Shown: positions 1-9,552 of the stretch, in pieces
Position numbering within the stretch: position 1 is the stretch's first letter
Layout: each line of letters begins with the position of its first letter
Assembly (NCBI RefSeq): GCF_000143535.2
Contig: NC_037313.1
Location: forward strand, 2,239,501 to 2,303,500
DNA: 64,000 bases
DNA from: Botrytis cinerea B05.10
Lineage: Eukaryota; Ascomycota; Leotiomycetes; Helotiales; Sclerotiniaceae
Direction of reading: 5' to 3'
Position numbers and translations under genes: made by a program
Notes under the pieces: model-generated
What the model was told of the DNA's origin: nothing
The model's input: only the letters and a program-made list of their open reading frames with translations
Databases searched by the model: none

Positions 1-722
1 GATACTCGAAACGCTCTTCGTTGAACCAAAGCCAGGATCTAGGAGCTCTAGTCAGAACTAACGGCACTAGACATGGAAAGTTGCTCAGGAATCTCGAAGA
101 ATAAATCATCCAATGGTATTCCTCGAGGCCTTTCCTGTAATACATATGGTGAATTCAGAGAATTTGCAGCAGTTGTATGAATCGCTGCGCGAAGAAATTC
201 GAATCGTTGAAGCCAGATAGTTATTTCGGCCTTGGCTTGGATGTCAGCTTGCTTCGATCAGTTGGGATCCCATTCTTGCGGAATCCGTAGAACACGTCGC
301 TGAATTCCAGAGTCACTTTGAAATGATAAGCCAATTACCCAATTGTAACTTCCTCCATTCATACGATCCATGGTTGATGGTACGCCAAGGCCCATATCAA
401 TACACAACTGATTAACTTTACAGCGGTATGTATCAAAAGGTTCTTGTTCGTGCATGTAGGTGGATGATTTGGTTAAGAATTGGGTAATTATAGAAGAATT
501 GTTGGGACTTGTGTCTTCATCAAGACAGTCATCGTCTGGGGGATCAAAATTCTCTGTGCCCACACTTCCAATGTGATTAGCATGGCCCTCATTTAGCTTG
601 GAATAGTTGCCGTCTTTATAACATTCCACGAGTGCATCGAGATATGGATCGGAAACGGATTCACGAAGTGTCATACTGTCGAATGTGATGCCCAAGGTTA
701 GGCTATAGGGATCAGAATCCAT
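1..722 (-). pseudogene. Aminoglycoside-phosphotransferase-like (APH family) gene, 5' part, interrupted
   Basis: The ATG at 722 opens a 154-codon frame. Its end (YRCKVNQLCIDMGLG, then GGSYNWVIGL, then RRVLRIPQEW) resembles the N-lobe of the large fungal APH/choline-kinase-like family, where a Gly-rich GGSYN loop precedes a VLRIP strand. The frame stops at TGA (258-260). The same frame then continues with family-like sequence (KQADIQAKAEITIWL, then SPYVLQERPRGIPLDD) down to a second stop near 50, at the window edge. No GT-AG intron would remove the first stop without deleting the conserved VLRIP strand. I therefore read it as a decayed gene; the rest lies outside the window. These proteins are ATP-dependent small-molecule kinases by homology, with unknown substrates. 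A sequencing error at the TGA is the main alternative. Confidence 0.6.
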
Positions 723-987
723 AGGGGACGAGGATCAGAATGATATATCGAGGGTAGCCCTGGATTGAAAATTTTCGGCTTATTATTTGTTGGATCGGCC
801 GCTAAGATTTGACTCAAGTTGTTTTCGAAAGACATGAATGGAAAATAAATGATAAAAAGATGGATAATAATAAATTCCGTGCATCATTTACCGCGTGTTG
901 AACCCCAATAACAAAGGAAATGAACACCACAGCGAATGCCATTTAATGAATAATTGATAGTGAAAAGAATATATCTCAACCGAATTG

Positions 988-2319
988 TTACTCCCAATCA
1001 TGTTCAACCATCCAAGCATCCTCTAATTGCAATCCAGTTTCTTTGAGATCGCAACCTATGTGCCCCCATTTTTCTGAATATATCTCATCCCCACTTCGGA
1101 TCAATATCTCGAGTGCTTGTTCAAAGCCTCGCGGATCGCGATGGAATGGTTCTCCTTGACCTCCTAATTGCCTTCGTTGCCAACTATTTCTTGCGCTTGG
1201 ATCATTGTTTTTCCACTCTGCTTCGGCTTGAACTAACTTTACCAGACGTTGGAAGCCTTCTTCTCCTATCTTGTCTTCTGCCAATTTGTTCATGTCAGCT
1301 GCCGTTTCAGGGGGCATGTCTGGGTTGTATTTTCGACGAAAGAGCAAGTTTAGATCAATTGTTCTTCCAACATCCATAACCCAGCCCGCCTCGGCAGTAT
1401 CTAGCATGATATCTGCCATTTGAAACCTTTGGTACATGTCGCAATCAGACGAGTAATAGCTGATCATTGGATCCCATCCCCCCATTTTTACAAAGCTTTG
1501 CACGTTATTCAGCGCAAGCCAATCGTACTCGAAGAAGCGAATTCCCCATCCATCATAACCTTCCGCGTAATCAGGCTCCGAGGTCCTCCGGAGTTCGTCG
1601 ACAGCTCGCATGTATAGGGACTTGTGAGATGTCGCAGGGCTTCGTTGTTGATTCAACGGTGCATGGGTTAAGTCTTCATCGGGTAATACGATTACATCCA
1701 TATGACTCCAGAAATAATTCTCCCAGTCGTTTTCGAGTGCTGTGTAAATATAAAAGTTCTGAAGTTGGGAAAAAGTAAGAAGGGTGGGCGTCGAAATCAC
1801 GTTTACTCCGAAAACGTGTCTGAGTCGATCAACATTCAAATAAGAAGGGTTTTGAAGTGTGATCTTTGGCTCAGAAGCAAAGTTTGACCTCATTGTACCA
1901 GTATTATCCACAACATATATGTCCTCTGCGGGCCAACCCGCAGTAATATATGATAAAACGCATTGCTGCAGTAAAGGCCAGTTTCGAGTGAAACCTATGA
2001 AGAGAGGAGTTTTCTCCGGAACATGTTCCTTGGGAGGTCTGTTCCACGATGGTATGTCTGGAAGGGTCTTGTACTGAAAGGTATCGACAACTTGGCGTGA
2101 AGCATGCGAGCTCTCGACATTCAAAAGTTGTTTGTGTACCGGTCCTGGTGGTCGAGCTCTCACGGCCGGAGGTGGAGCGAATGGTCCTGCTGCCTCGAAC
2201 ACGCCCTCCTGGAGAACTTCAACTCGTTGTGTTATCAAATCTGGTGTTTTCGTCCATAAATAGAATATCAGCACGATATACAGCAAGAAGAAGACAGAAG
2301 CGCCCTTGTATCTCGCCAT
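988..2319 (-). CDS. Type II membrane glycosyltransferase (GT-A-like)
   Basis: A single-exon 443-aa protein starting at the ATG at 2319. A short basic cytosolic tail (MARYKG) precedes one membrane segment (about residues 8-23) and a Pro-rich stem (about 46-62). This is the layout of a Golgi-resident signal-anchored glycosyltransferase. The lumenal domain begins near residue 105 (PLFIGFTRNWPLLQQ, then DIYVVDNTG), resembling the nucleotide-binding first strands of GT-A enzymes. The HMDVIVL segment (about 207-213) is a candidate metal/nucleotide-sugar acidic motif. A later Trp/Tyr-rich stretch (GWGIRFFEYDWLALNN, then SSDCDMYQRF) is typical of uncharacterised ascomycete glycosyltransferases. Donor and acceptor cannot be deduced. 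The gene is followed by the APH relic in the same orientation, and no functional link is implied. Confidence 0.8.
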   Translation of the reverse strand: MARYKGASVFFLLYIVLIFYLWTKTPDLITQRVEVLQEGVFEAAGPFAPPPAVRARPPGPVHKQLLNVESSHASRQVVDTFQYKTLPDIPSWNRPPKEHVPEKTPLFIGFTRNWPLLQQCVLSYITAGWPAEDIYVVDNTGTMRSNFASEPKITLQNPSYLNVDRLRHVFGVNVISTPTLLTFSQLQNFYIYTALENDWENYFWSHMDVIVLPDEDLTHAPLNQQRSPATSHKSLYMRAVDELRRTSEPDYAEGYDGWGIRFFEYDWLALNNVQSFVKMGGWDPMISYYSSDCDMYQRFQMADIMLDTAEAGWVMDVGRTIDLNLLFRRKYNPDMPPETAADMNKLAEDKIGEEGFQRLVKLVQAEAEWKNNDPSARNSWQRRQLGGQGEPFHRDPRGFEQALEILIRSGDEIYSEKWGHIGCDLKETGLQLEDAWMVEHDWE

Positions 2320-4212
2320 TTTCAGCTGTTTTCGAGGAGGTTAAAGAACATTATGCTCTGAAAGAGTATGCAGCTTTTGAGATACTCGTCAGTTTTATTT
2401 AAACTGCAAGTCCAACAGATTCGCATATGCTTACGACGATACTGTGGACAGGTATCAAAACAATTAAGCTTATATTGCGGGTATTGTACATGAAAGTCTC
2501 GCCCCTCTTTCTTCCCTTTAATCAAATACCTCCTGGATACTAAGTTGAGACTCTTTATTGTCTCAATCGTCTTGAAATGCGAGGGCTACAATGCGGAATG
2601 CCGCGATATTTCTTTTCAGACTTCGACACACCTCCAATTGTACCTGACGAAGTATATCAGCGACAGCTGTGGCTATTGGGAAGATCGCTGTCCCCTAATC
2701 TATCTGTGGAGACTATGCCAAGTCGGGATCATTACTGTGGGCCGATCCGTGTTAGCACTCCACCTGGTGACGAAGACTTTTTGTTTTGATCCGGTGAGGA
2801 CGTGAGAACGGTTTCATATCTCGCTGATTAAAGCAAACATTTCCGAAACGCGAAAGTTCACGAAACGGAAGCAATCATCTACTTTCACGTGACTGTATTC
2901 AGTGATCATATTTGGGATGACCTGTAGGGCTGAGATTGTAACGAAAGTCCCGACCAAACAGTAGAGCACAGAATATATGATTCCATTATCGCATCTTGTT
3001 TCACAGATCAACCCGCGTGTAGGTGTTTAATCACGTGGTGGGATGGAGACGGGCGTGCCCAAAATCTCAGCTCCGAAGTCTTATGGATACCGGACATAGA
3101 AACGCAACATTGTGCCAAGAACCATGATATTGAATCATGGGAGGTGTCGGAGAACTCCCTTCCCTAATCAAAGTTAGACGCAGACCCTTTTATCGAGACG
3201 AACACCTTCATTCCAACAGATCTTCGGGATAAATGCTGCATAGCCTACAGCCATCGCATGCTCCATCAGTTCATACGCACAAGATAAGAAGCAGACTCGG
3301 GGTACACATTGAGGCTCAATGATGTAACCGGAGCTTGAACTCTTCTTCTGCTCAGCTTAGTGTTCAAGGTTTTGAGCCTCAAAACGAGGCGTAGCTTTGA
3401 GATCACATGATTTTCCTTCCATTCCACCAATCATTCTCGTTCTCCTGAAGGATTGTGGCTCGTTCGATGAATCACAGCCCCGCTGCTTACTTCCACGACT
3501 TCGAAAGCTTGGCTTGCACTTGTGATTTACGAAATCTGCCTTGCGCCGAATATTGGCTCTATGCGACGTGCCATGCTTGCATTTTTTGGACATCTGCCTC
3601 TTCGTTTCGATGAACCAGCCAATGCAAGTTTGCGAATATCTGAGTGTTGAGTGATGCTTGGTTATCGTCATGACTCTACGCCTTCATTTCCCCTCATTTT
3701 GTACACGTTTACCCCCAGAAAATGAAATCACGGAGACGTACCAGTCACAATGCACACCATAATCTGTCCTTTTGGTTCTAGGCAATCATCGCTACTATTA
3801 GTTTCTAGCCCTACTGCTTCATTACTATTGGATAGGATCTGAGTCAAGTGAAAGTCATCGGCGAGCCAGTGGTAGGTACCCGCAATTGCATCCCCTGGTT
3901 TATTCAGAATGCGGATGTTATCATATGTGGCTGAGGCTTGGACTCACATTTCCCATGGTGATTGATGTGGTGAAGGGCCTCCGAGTTTTAGATTGTGTGA
4001 TCCATTGCGAATTTAAAACCAAGATGGATCCCATTCATTGATCAATACCTTTCTTCTCACTTCTTCAAACATTTCAGATTATACAAAGGTTGTTGTTTCA
4101 TTCGACACAGACCACAGTAGGGCTGCATATTAATTCGTCTATCCAGTCACAGAAGTAGTTTATCATCATCTATCACTACTTTTATTCATCAAGCACTTCC
4201 ACAAACGCAACT
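2320..4212. other. Intergenic, 1.9 kb; one weak small ORF
   Basis: No gene can be defended here. It contains the divergent upstream regions of the glycosyltransferase (-) and the 265-aa gene (+). A 70-codon ATG ORF at 2577-2789 (+) has protein-like composition (PRYFFSDFDTPPIVPDEVY) but matches no family I know and is very short. A second open stretch at 3357-3671 (-) is Arg/Lys/Ser-rich and unconvincing. CT-rich sequence at about 4030-4200 probably carries the promoter and leader of the next gene. Confidence 0.4.
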
Positions 4213-5010
4213 ATGTCTCCAACTGGAGTTGCCTTCCAAGCACAAGTCGACGCTCTTCTGAATGAGTTGTCAGACTGTATTGGATTTTGCCATCAGATCC
4301 GAGAAACTCGTCGACTAGGTACCAAGCACGAGAATTTCGACAAGCTTCAAGACACCCTCCTCCACTCACATACCACCCTTTCCGTTCAATATGATACCTT
4401 AAACCGATGTTTCGGGCACCGGATGGCTGTCGGCGATGAAATGTCCATTCAACCAATGAAAAAATGTCTCCGGGCAGTATCATCTGATATCAAAAGAAAA
4501 CTATACGAGATCGCCAATAAGACCACACAAACCTCCGGCTCTAGACAACTTCCCGGTTTCGGTACTCTTCTCCAGCACTGGAAAATCATTGAGGAGGATG
4601 CTTCCAACATCATAATCAAACTTTCACAACGTTTAATCATTACGCCGCCTGCCTCAACTCCTATCCCAGCTCCCACCGCATCATCGAAACAGGAACCAAA
4701 AGTCAGATCGGATCAACAAATTGTTTCTAAAAGCGATTTCAACTTCTTGGTGGAACATATGCAGAAATCTTGGACGGAGAATTGGAGCAACGAACAATTG
4801 ATTTACACCAACTACTATGATCAGAAAAACAAAGTTTACGAAAAGCCCGACGGATTCATCAAAGCGGCACCTACATCTTACAGACCTGCGAGGGCAGAAA
4901 CTGTATCTGGCTCAAGAACGAGGAACGAGGAATTCAATGAAAGAGAAAGGAGAGGCTATGCATCAGGGGGGGCGAATAGGCCTCAAAGGGAAGAGTTCTG
5001 GAGACAATGA
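4213..5010 (+). CDS. Hypothetical protein, 265 aa, helical N-terminal region
   Basis: A single-exon ORF from the ATG at 4213, preceded by a pyrimidine-rich leader. I do not recognise the family. The N-terminal 130 residues are rich in hydrophobic heptads (VDALLNELSDCIGFCHQI, then LLQHWKIIEEDASNIIIKL) and look like a helical bundle. A Pro/Thr/Ser/Ala linker (about 147-165) follows. The C-terminus is charged, disordered and Arg/Glu-rich (RNEEFNERERRGYASGG). No signal peptide, transmembrane segment or catalytic motif is visible. The N-terminal part could be a fungal adaptor-like helical domain of the kind found ahead of STAND or effector regions, but no such partner follows. The ordered frame, sensible start and domain-then-disorder layout support a real gene. 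Confidence 0.65.
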   Translation: MSPTGVAFQAQVDALLNELSDCIGFCHQIRETRRLGTKHENFDKLQDTLLHSHTTLSVQYDTLNRCFGHRMAVGDEMSIQPMKKCLRAVSSDIKRKLYEIANKTTQTSGSRQLPGFGTLLQHWKIIEEDASNIIIKLSQRLIITPPASTPIPAPTASSKQEPKVRSDQQIVSKSDFNFLVEHMQKSWTENWSNEQLIYTNYYDQKNKVYEKPDGFIKAAPTSYRPARAETVSGSRTRNEEFNERERRGYASGGANRPQREEFWRQ

Positions 5011-7590
5011 GACGCGTATTGTACAAGGAAAAAGGTGCGGTTTTCAGGCGTTGATGAGATAAGAATTTTTGGCACGGAATGAATATATGGGTATGGTCAC
5101 GATCAAGATGGGATGCTATTTGGAGTTTGATGCGGTACAAGGAGTTTTGGGATCTCGGGACTACAGGACCAAGTCGTCAGCGTGCGTTTGAAAGGGAATC
5201 TTGGATGATGAGCATTCTTGTATTTGAACGTTTATTACAGTATATGCTTTGCAATCATTATTTTTTAGAAGAACAATGAAAATTGAACCATTCTCTTCAT
5301 CTCACATTTCCCACCTGATTTCTGTACGTGAAAATGTTTCAGGTGCCTGAGTTCCCTAAGACTTCAAATGCACCTCACGCATGTACCCCGCCATACCCTA
5401 GAAATATTTAGGCACCACTAGGTACTCTATCCATGGATTTTTCTTAGCCCATGTATCTGTTCAGCAAGAGCATTTTTTCGAATTGCCATCATGTTGCATC
5501 AATCAAATTTTTGCGGATAAACATAGATAACACATATTTTACAACGTCAAATTTTTCGACTTATAGCGATGACGAATCCAAGCTTTTGGGGACACCGTGA
5601 CTTCCTAGATCGAACTGCAGGTTTTTGTTCAACTGTTTAGCGGAATTGCAAGAGGAAGGGCTTGAAAAAAGAGAAGCTCGCAGCGCCCTAGCTCGATATA
5701 GACAACGAGCTTTCATTGTTTCGATTCCGAATAAATATTTTGTTCTTATTGTTTCAATCCCAAGTAGACAACCAGCCCTGATTAGTTGGATTGAAAGTAG
5801 ACGAACAATCCTAGTTGTTTAGGTTGAAAGCAGAAGATGAGCCCTTATTGTTCCAGCTCAACATAGACAATAAACCATCGACCGCGAGATTCAAGGAAAG
5901 ATATTCACTCAAATACTTCCGTATCTAGTTCTATCGTGGAGCAAGCATATCGATCCCCGCCATATGAAACCAATATGGGTGACGCTAAGTTCTCGGTCTT
6001 TTGCACGGTGGCTAGAGGGTCTGGTGTGAGGTCATCGCCTATTAGTCCGCTCGGAAAAATGATATTATTGTTGTTAGGCTTCGCATGGATTCTGCAAACT
6101 CGTCATGAAATCGACGGCATGAGAGAGGAAACGGAGGGGTATCTTGAGGTTGTGGTTCGGTGCTCGACGGTAATTAGGGTTGGGGTTGTGATTTGGAGGC
6201 TAGAGTGTGAGCCATAGTGCTAATAACGGCTCCCAAAATATCAACGGCGATACTACCTACAACAAGTTTGTAGATCTAGACCAATTAAATTAGGCCTGAA
6301 TAGTCGAATCGTATATGGTGGACAGAGCAGTGAATCGCAACATGACCTTTTCGAAACGTGCGGGAAGGCCATCTCGAGAGCTGGTTGCTCAATTAGTACA
6401 GTCTCTGTACTGTTGTATACTGCTGGATATGAAGTTCTCGAATCAACGATAACTCTTATTTTCTTGTTCCTTTCTGCTATGCATCACATGTAGCTTACGG
6501 CAATATTTCACCGTGTTTGCGACCAAAGTATCTCGGAAACACAATGACGGGCTACTCATGTAAATTCAGCATAGCTATGGCCAGTGAACGAATGGTCGAA
6601 GAATTCCTCAATCCCGGATTCTCCATCAATTCTTGGGATCCAGATATGAGAGGGTATATCGATAATGGCTCCCACTATGTAATATAAGGTCCACAGCGGC
6701 GTACAACAGCTATTTTGACATAAATCGGTTGCGAATGTTTAAATCAGACCAACTATAGAAACTGGTTCGTGAATTGATATTGACAAGGCTGTGAGGAAGC
6801 TGGCAAAAGACTGGCAGCTCCTCTGGTCTGATTTCAAGTCCCAGTCCGTCAATACTCTATAAGCACCGCTGTTAGGGTCGGAATTGGGTGACTGGCAGGT
6901 AGGTTATCATGTATTTGTAGAACTTAATCAATCTCCTGTCGCTTAATCTCTTGTCATTTTTTTCAACGTCCATTCATTATGTATTCGGTATCTGGTTGAA
7001 CGATAGACGTGCATTGTTTTTAATATGCTAAACTTGGGGGTAGACGCGACGCGTTTGGCAGGCTTCGGGTGAGGTTCAATTTCGGTAGAAGAGCACGTTA
7101 TCTCCCCATTTGCTTTATTTATACTTTGTTCAAGCTCAAGCGACACAGCATACAACAGTTTAATTTCCAGATTTGTCTCTAATATACTGCTCATTAAAAA
7201 ACGAAATGAAATTCGTCTAGCTGCCACTCAGGCAAGTCTACATACATAATCTCTGGCCATACCCCACGTGGAATTGCTTCACAACTTGTCACTTTAATGG
7301 CCCCAGTCACTACAGCACTGTTGGACCTTACGAGACGTGCTTGAGGTAAGAAGGTTGGAAAACAAATGATTGTATGATCTTACCATAGTTTGCACACCAA
7401 TACAATTGACTATACGATATATTCAGAAGAAATACTTGGGGGATTTGAGGAATCGCCCACAAAACCAATAAGTGGGACCCACATATCAGAGAGGCTGAAA
7501 TACGTAGCACCAAAGTGCATCAGCATCTTAAGTGAACCAAATCAATGTCTTCTTCTCTGTTCCTCTTCTTATACTTCTCCGTCGTTCATT
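5011..7590. other. Intergenic, 2.6 kb, with decayed repeats and coding relics
   Basis: No intact gene. It contains the 33-bp degenerate tandem repeat (5694-5878, separate entry) and an ATG ORF at 5936-6217 (+, 93 codons) that I do not recognise. Two short coding-like stretches at about 6210-6285 and 6577-6770 resemble each other at the protein level (see findings). The last 200 bases are the upstream region of the HET gene. A frame open from 7390 joins the HET frame, but the ATG at 7591 is the better start because the HET-like sequence begins just after it. Confidence 0.45.
5694..5878. repeat. Degenerate 33-bp minisatellite, about 5.5 copies
   Basis: Successive 33-base units share the pattern AGTAGACAACGAGCC...TATTGTTTCGATT, with roughly one quarter to one half of positions changed between copies. 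The period of 33 is kept exactly through five units. Read on the + strand the unit is 11 codons (for example RYRQRAFIVSI, PNKYFVLIVSI, PSRQPALISWI). In-frame stops appear in the fourth and fifth units, so the present sequence is not coding there. Confidence 0.75.
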
Positions 7591-9552
7591 ATGTCGTCTC
7601 CTTACGCAGATATTCCGCTCCTGCGCCCTGATAAGCAAGTCAGATTGCTTAGGCTGGAGCAATCATCTTCTGATAGTGATTACTATTGCTTCAGCTTGAC
7701 GGTCCACGACTTTTGCGACGATGTATATCACCCAAAATACATTGCCATCTCGTACACGTGGGGAGACTTTGTCCCAGAAATGACGATAATTGTAAATGGT
7801 AAAAGGATGCGAGTGCGATTCAATTGCTGGTATGCTCTGTGGCAGATGAGACACCATGGCTTTACCGATTATTTGTGGATCGATTCATTGTGTATCAATC
7901 AAGACAATAATGAAGAGAAGAATTTTCAAGTGGCTATTATGGGCTCGATATACGAATCGGCATTATGGGTCGCAAGTTGTATTGGTACTGGTGACACAAT
8001 CGGTGCCATACAGCCCCCCTCAGCAACTGACGGCGGCGAAGAAGCTAAGATCGCTAGAGAGAAACTTCGAGGAAGGTTTGACCAAATCCCATACTTTGAT
8101 AGAGTATGGATCAAACAGGAAATTATTCTTGCGCGCGACATTACGCTTTTCTACGGATTGAATAGAGTCTCGTGGGAAGATTTTAGTATGTTAATGAGCA
8201 TTGAGCAGAGACTACCGGGGCAAATTTTGAACCCAGAAGAAAGTGCTGACAGTGGCATGTTTGATGCTCTTGAGAATACCGAAGATGTTTCAAGTAGTTT
8301 TTATAGATGGGGTCAGATACGGGAGTATTCCATTCAGGAAGCCGAAATGAATTCTACTTCTCTACAGCTTTGCAATCATCGCTCAAATTCAAAGTCTGGT
8401 ACATTCGTGGAATTGGTTCTCAGGTATAAAACAGCAAAGGCTACCAACCCTAGAGATAAAATATACGCACTCCTCTCTCTGCTTCCAAAAGAGGATCTCA
8501 TCCGACGAAACCTGGTGATTGATTACGAACAACCTACATTCCATCTGTTCCACGCCGTTGCAAGATTAGTGTATAGTGCATATGAAGATTTGGAAATTGG
8601 ACAGAAACATCAGGTCCTCGATTTGATTAGGGAATGGCTAGATGTCAACGAGCATAACATAGAAATGGATGAATATCTGAGATCAGTTCCACTTTCACCA
8701 TCAGACTGGCTACCTTCATCGGCATCAGATTTGAGTAATCCCTGGCTTAAGGGAATCGACCCTCATATCAGACTTGACATCAAGGAATTGTGCGAGATTC
8801 CTCAGCAGAATGAACTCCACGCCAATTTGAACATTCAATTCGAGGAGCACTCACCTTTAATATTACTCGAACATATAAATACATGGCGGCAGAACGATGA
8901 TAAATGGTCTAAGGAACATATCAATGAGCTTTTGCCTGCCAATCTTAAAACTTCAAGAGTTACCATTATGTGGCCAAACCTACAGACGGATATTTTCCCA
9001 GCTATGAAGGAGTTTCTGGTCAATGCAGATGTTCGAGACGGAGATTTCATTGCAAAAGTAGTTTGGGGCAGATCCGAAATTATATACAACGCCGCAGACC
9101 ATTGGACTGCGGCATATGCTGTTCTGCGAACGGTGAAAGATCAGGATAACGACAAAGAACTAGATAAAGCTGATGACTCTATCATGGATACTTCCGACGA
9201 CGTACTCGACGTCTCATCGATTCACGAGTCAGAGCAAGAGCACAGCGCGGATACTCTTCTCGCACTCCATAGCTGGGCCATTCCGGTGAGCCAAGATCTC
9301 AAAATACTGACCAAAGGCGAAAACTCAGATCTTTCTGACATATACCGGAACCAAAACCCGGGCGTATTAGTCCTACATCATCGAGACGCCTTGATACCGT
9401 TGATTTTGAACGATAGACCATTACACGCGTTGTTGTATCCTGCTCCCAATGGATCATATGTTTCAATTATTGAATTAGACAGCAATGCGGAATGTAAATC
9501 TGAGCCTCCCTTGAAACAATTGTCTGACTACATCAGTGATGTGTTTGGGTGA
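7591..9552 (+). CDS. HET-domain protein (heterokaryon incompatibility family)
   Basis: A single-exon 653-aa protein. The start at 7591 (MSSPYADIPLLRPDKQ) leads directly into the HET domain. Diagnostic blocks are visible: YIAISYTWGD (about 50-59), a central NCWYALWQMR, and LWIDSLCINQDNNEEKNFQV with MGSIYESALWV (about 95-128). Then come the FDQIPYFDRVWIKQEI block and the ATNPRDKIYALLSL block near residue 290. HET domains trigger a cell-death reaction after non-self recognition, or act as related innate-immunity-like effectors. The partner that controls this one cannot be read from the sequence. The C-terminal half is family-specific, acidic near 520-550, and has no visible NACHT, WD40 or ankyrin repeats. 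The frame is intact. Confidence 0.92.
   Translation: MSSPYADIPLLRPDKQVRLLRLEQSSSDSDYYCFSLTVHDFCDDVYHPKYIAISYTWGDFVPEMTIIVNGKRMRVRFNCWYALWQMRHHGFTDYLWIDSLCINQDNNEEKNFQVAIMGSIYESALWVASCIGTGDTIGAIQPPSATDGGEEAKIAREKLRGRFDQIPYFDRVWIKQEIILARDITLFYGLNRVSWEDFSMLMSIEQRLPGQILNPEESADSGMFDALENTEDVSSSFYRWGQIREYSIQEAEMNSTSLQLCNHRSNSKSGTFVELVLRYKTAKATNPRDKIYALLSLLPKEDLIRRNLVIDYEQPTFHLFHAVARLVYSAYEDLEIGQKHQVLDLIREWLDVNEHNIEMDEYLRSVPLSPSDWLPSSASDLSNPWLKGIDPHIRLDIKELCEIPQQNELHANLNIQFEEHSPLILLEHINTWRQNDDKWSKEHINELLPANLKTSRVTIMWPNLQTDIFPAMKEFLVNADVRDGDFIAKVVWGRSEIIYNAADHWTAAYAVLRTVKDQDNDKELDKADDSIMDTSDDVLDVSSIHESEQEHSADTLLALHSWAIPVSQDLKILTKGENSDLSDIYRNQNPGVLVLHHRDALIPLILNDRPLHALLYPAPNGSYVSIIELDSNAECKSEPPLKQLSDYISDVFG

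Noticed and set aside
7390..7590. N-terminal extension of the HET protein
   Set aside because: The frame is open but lies in an AT-rich leader; the ATG at 7591 gives the usual short N-terminus before the HET domain.
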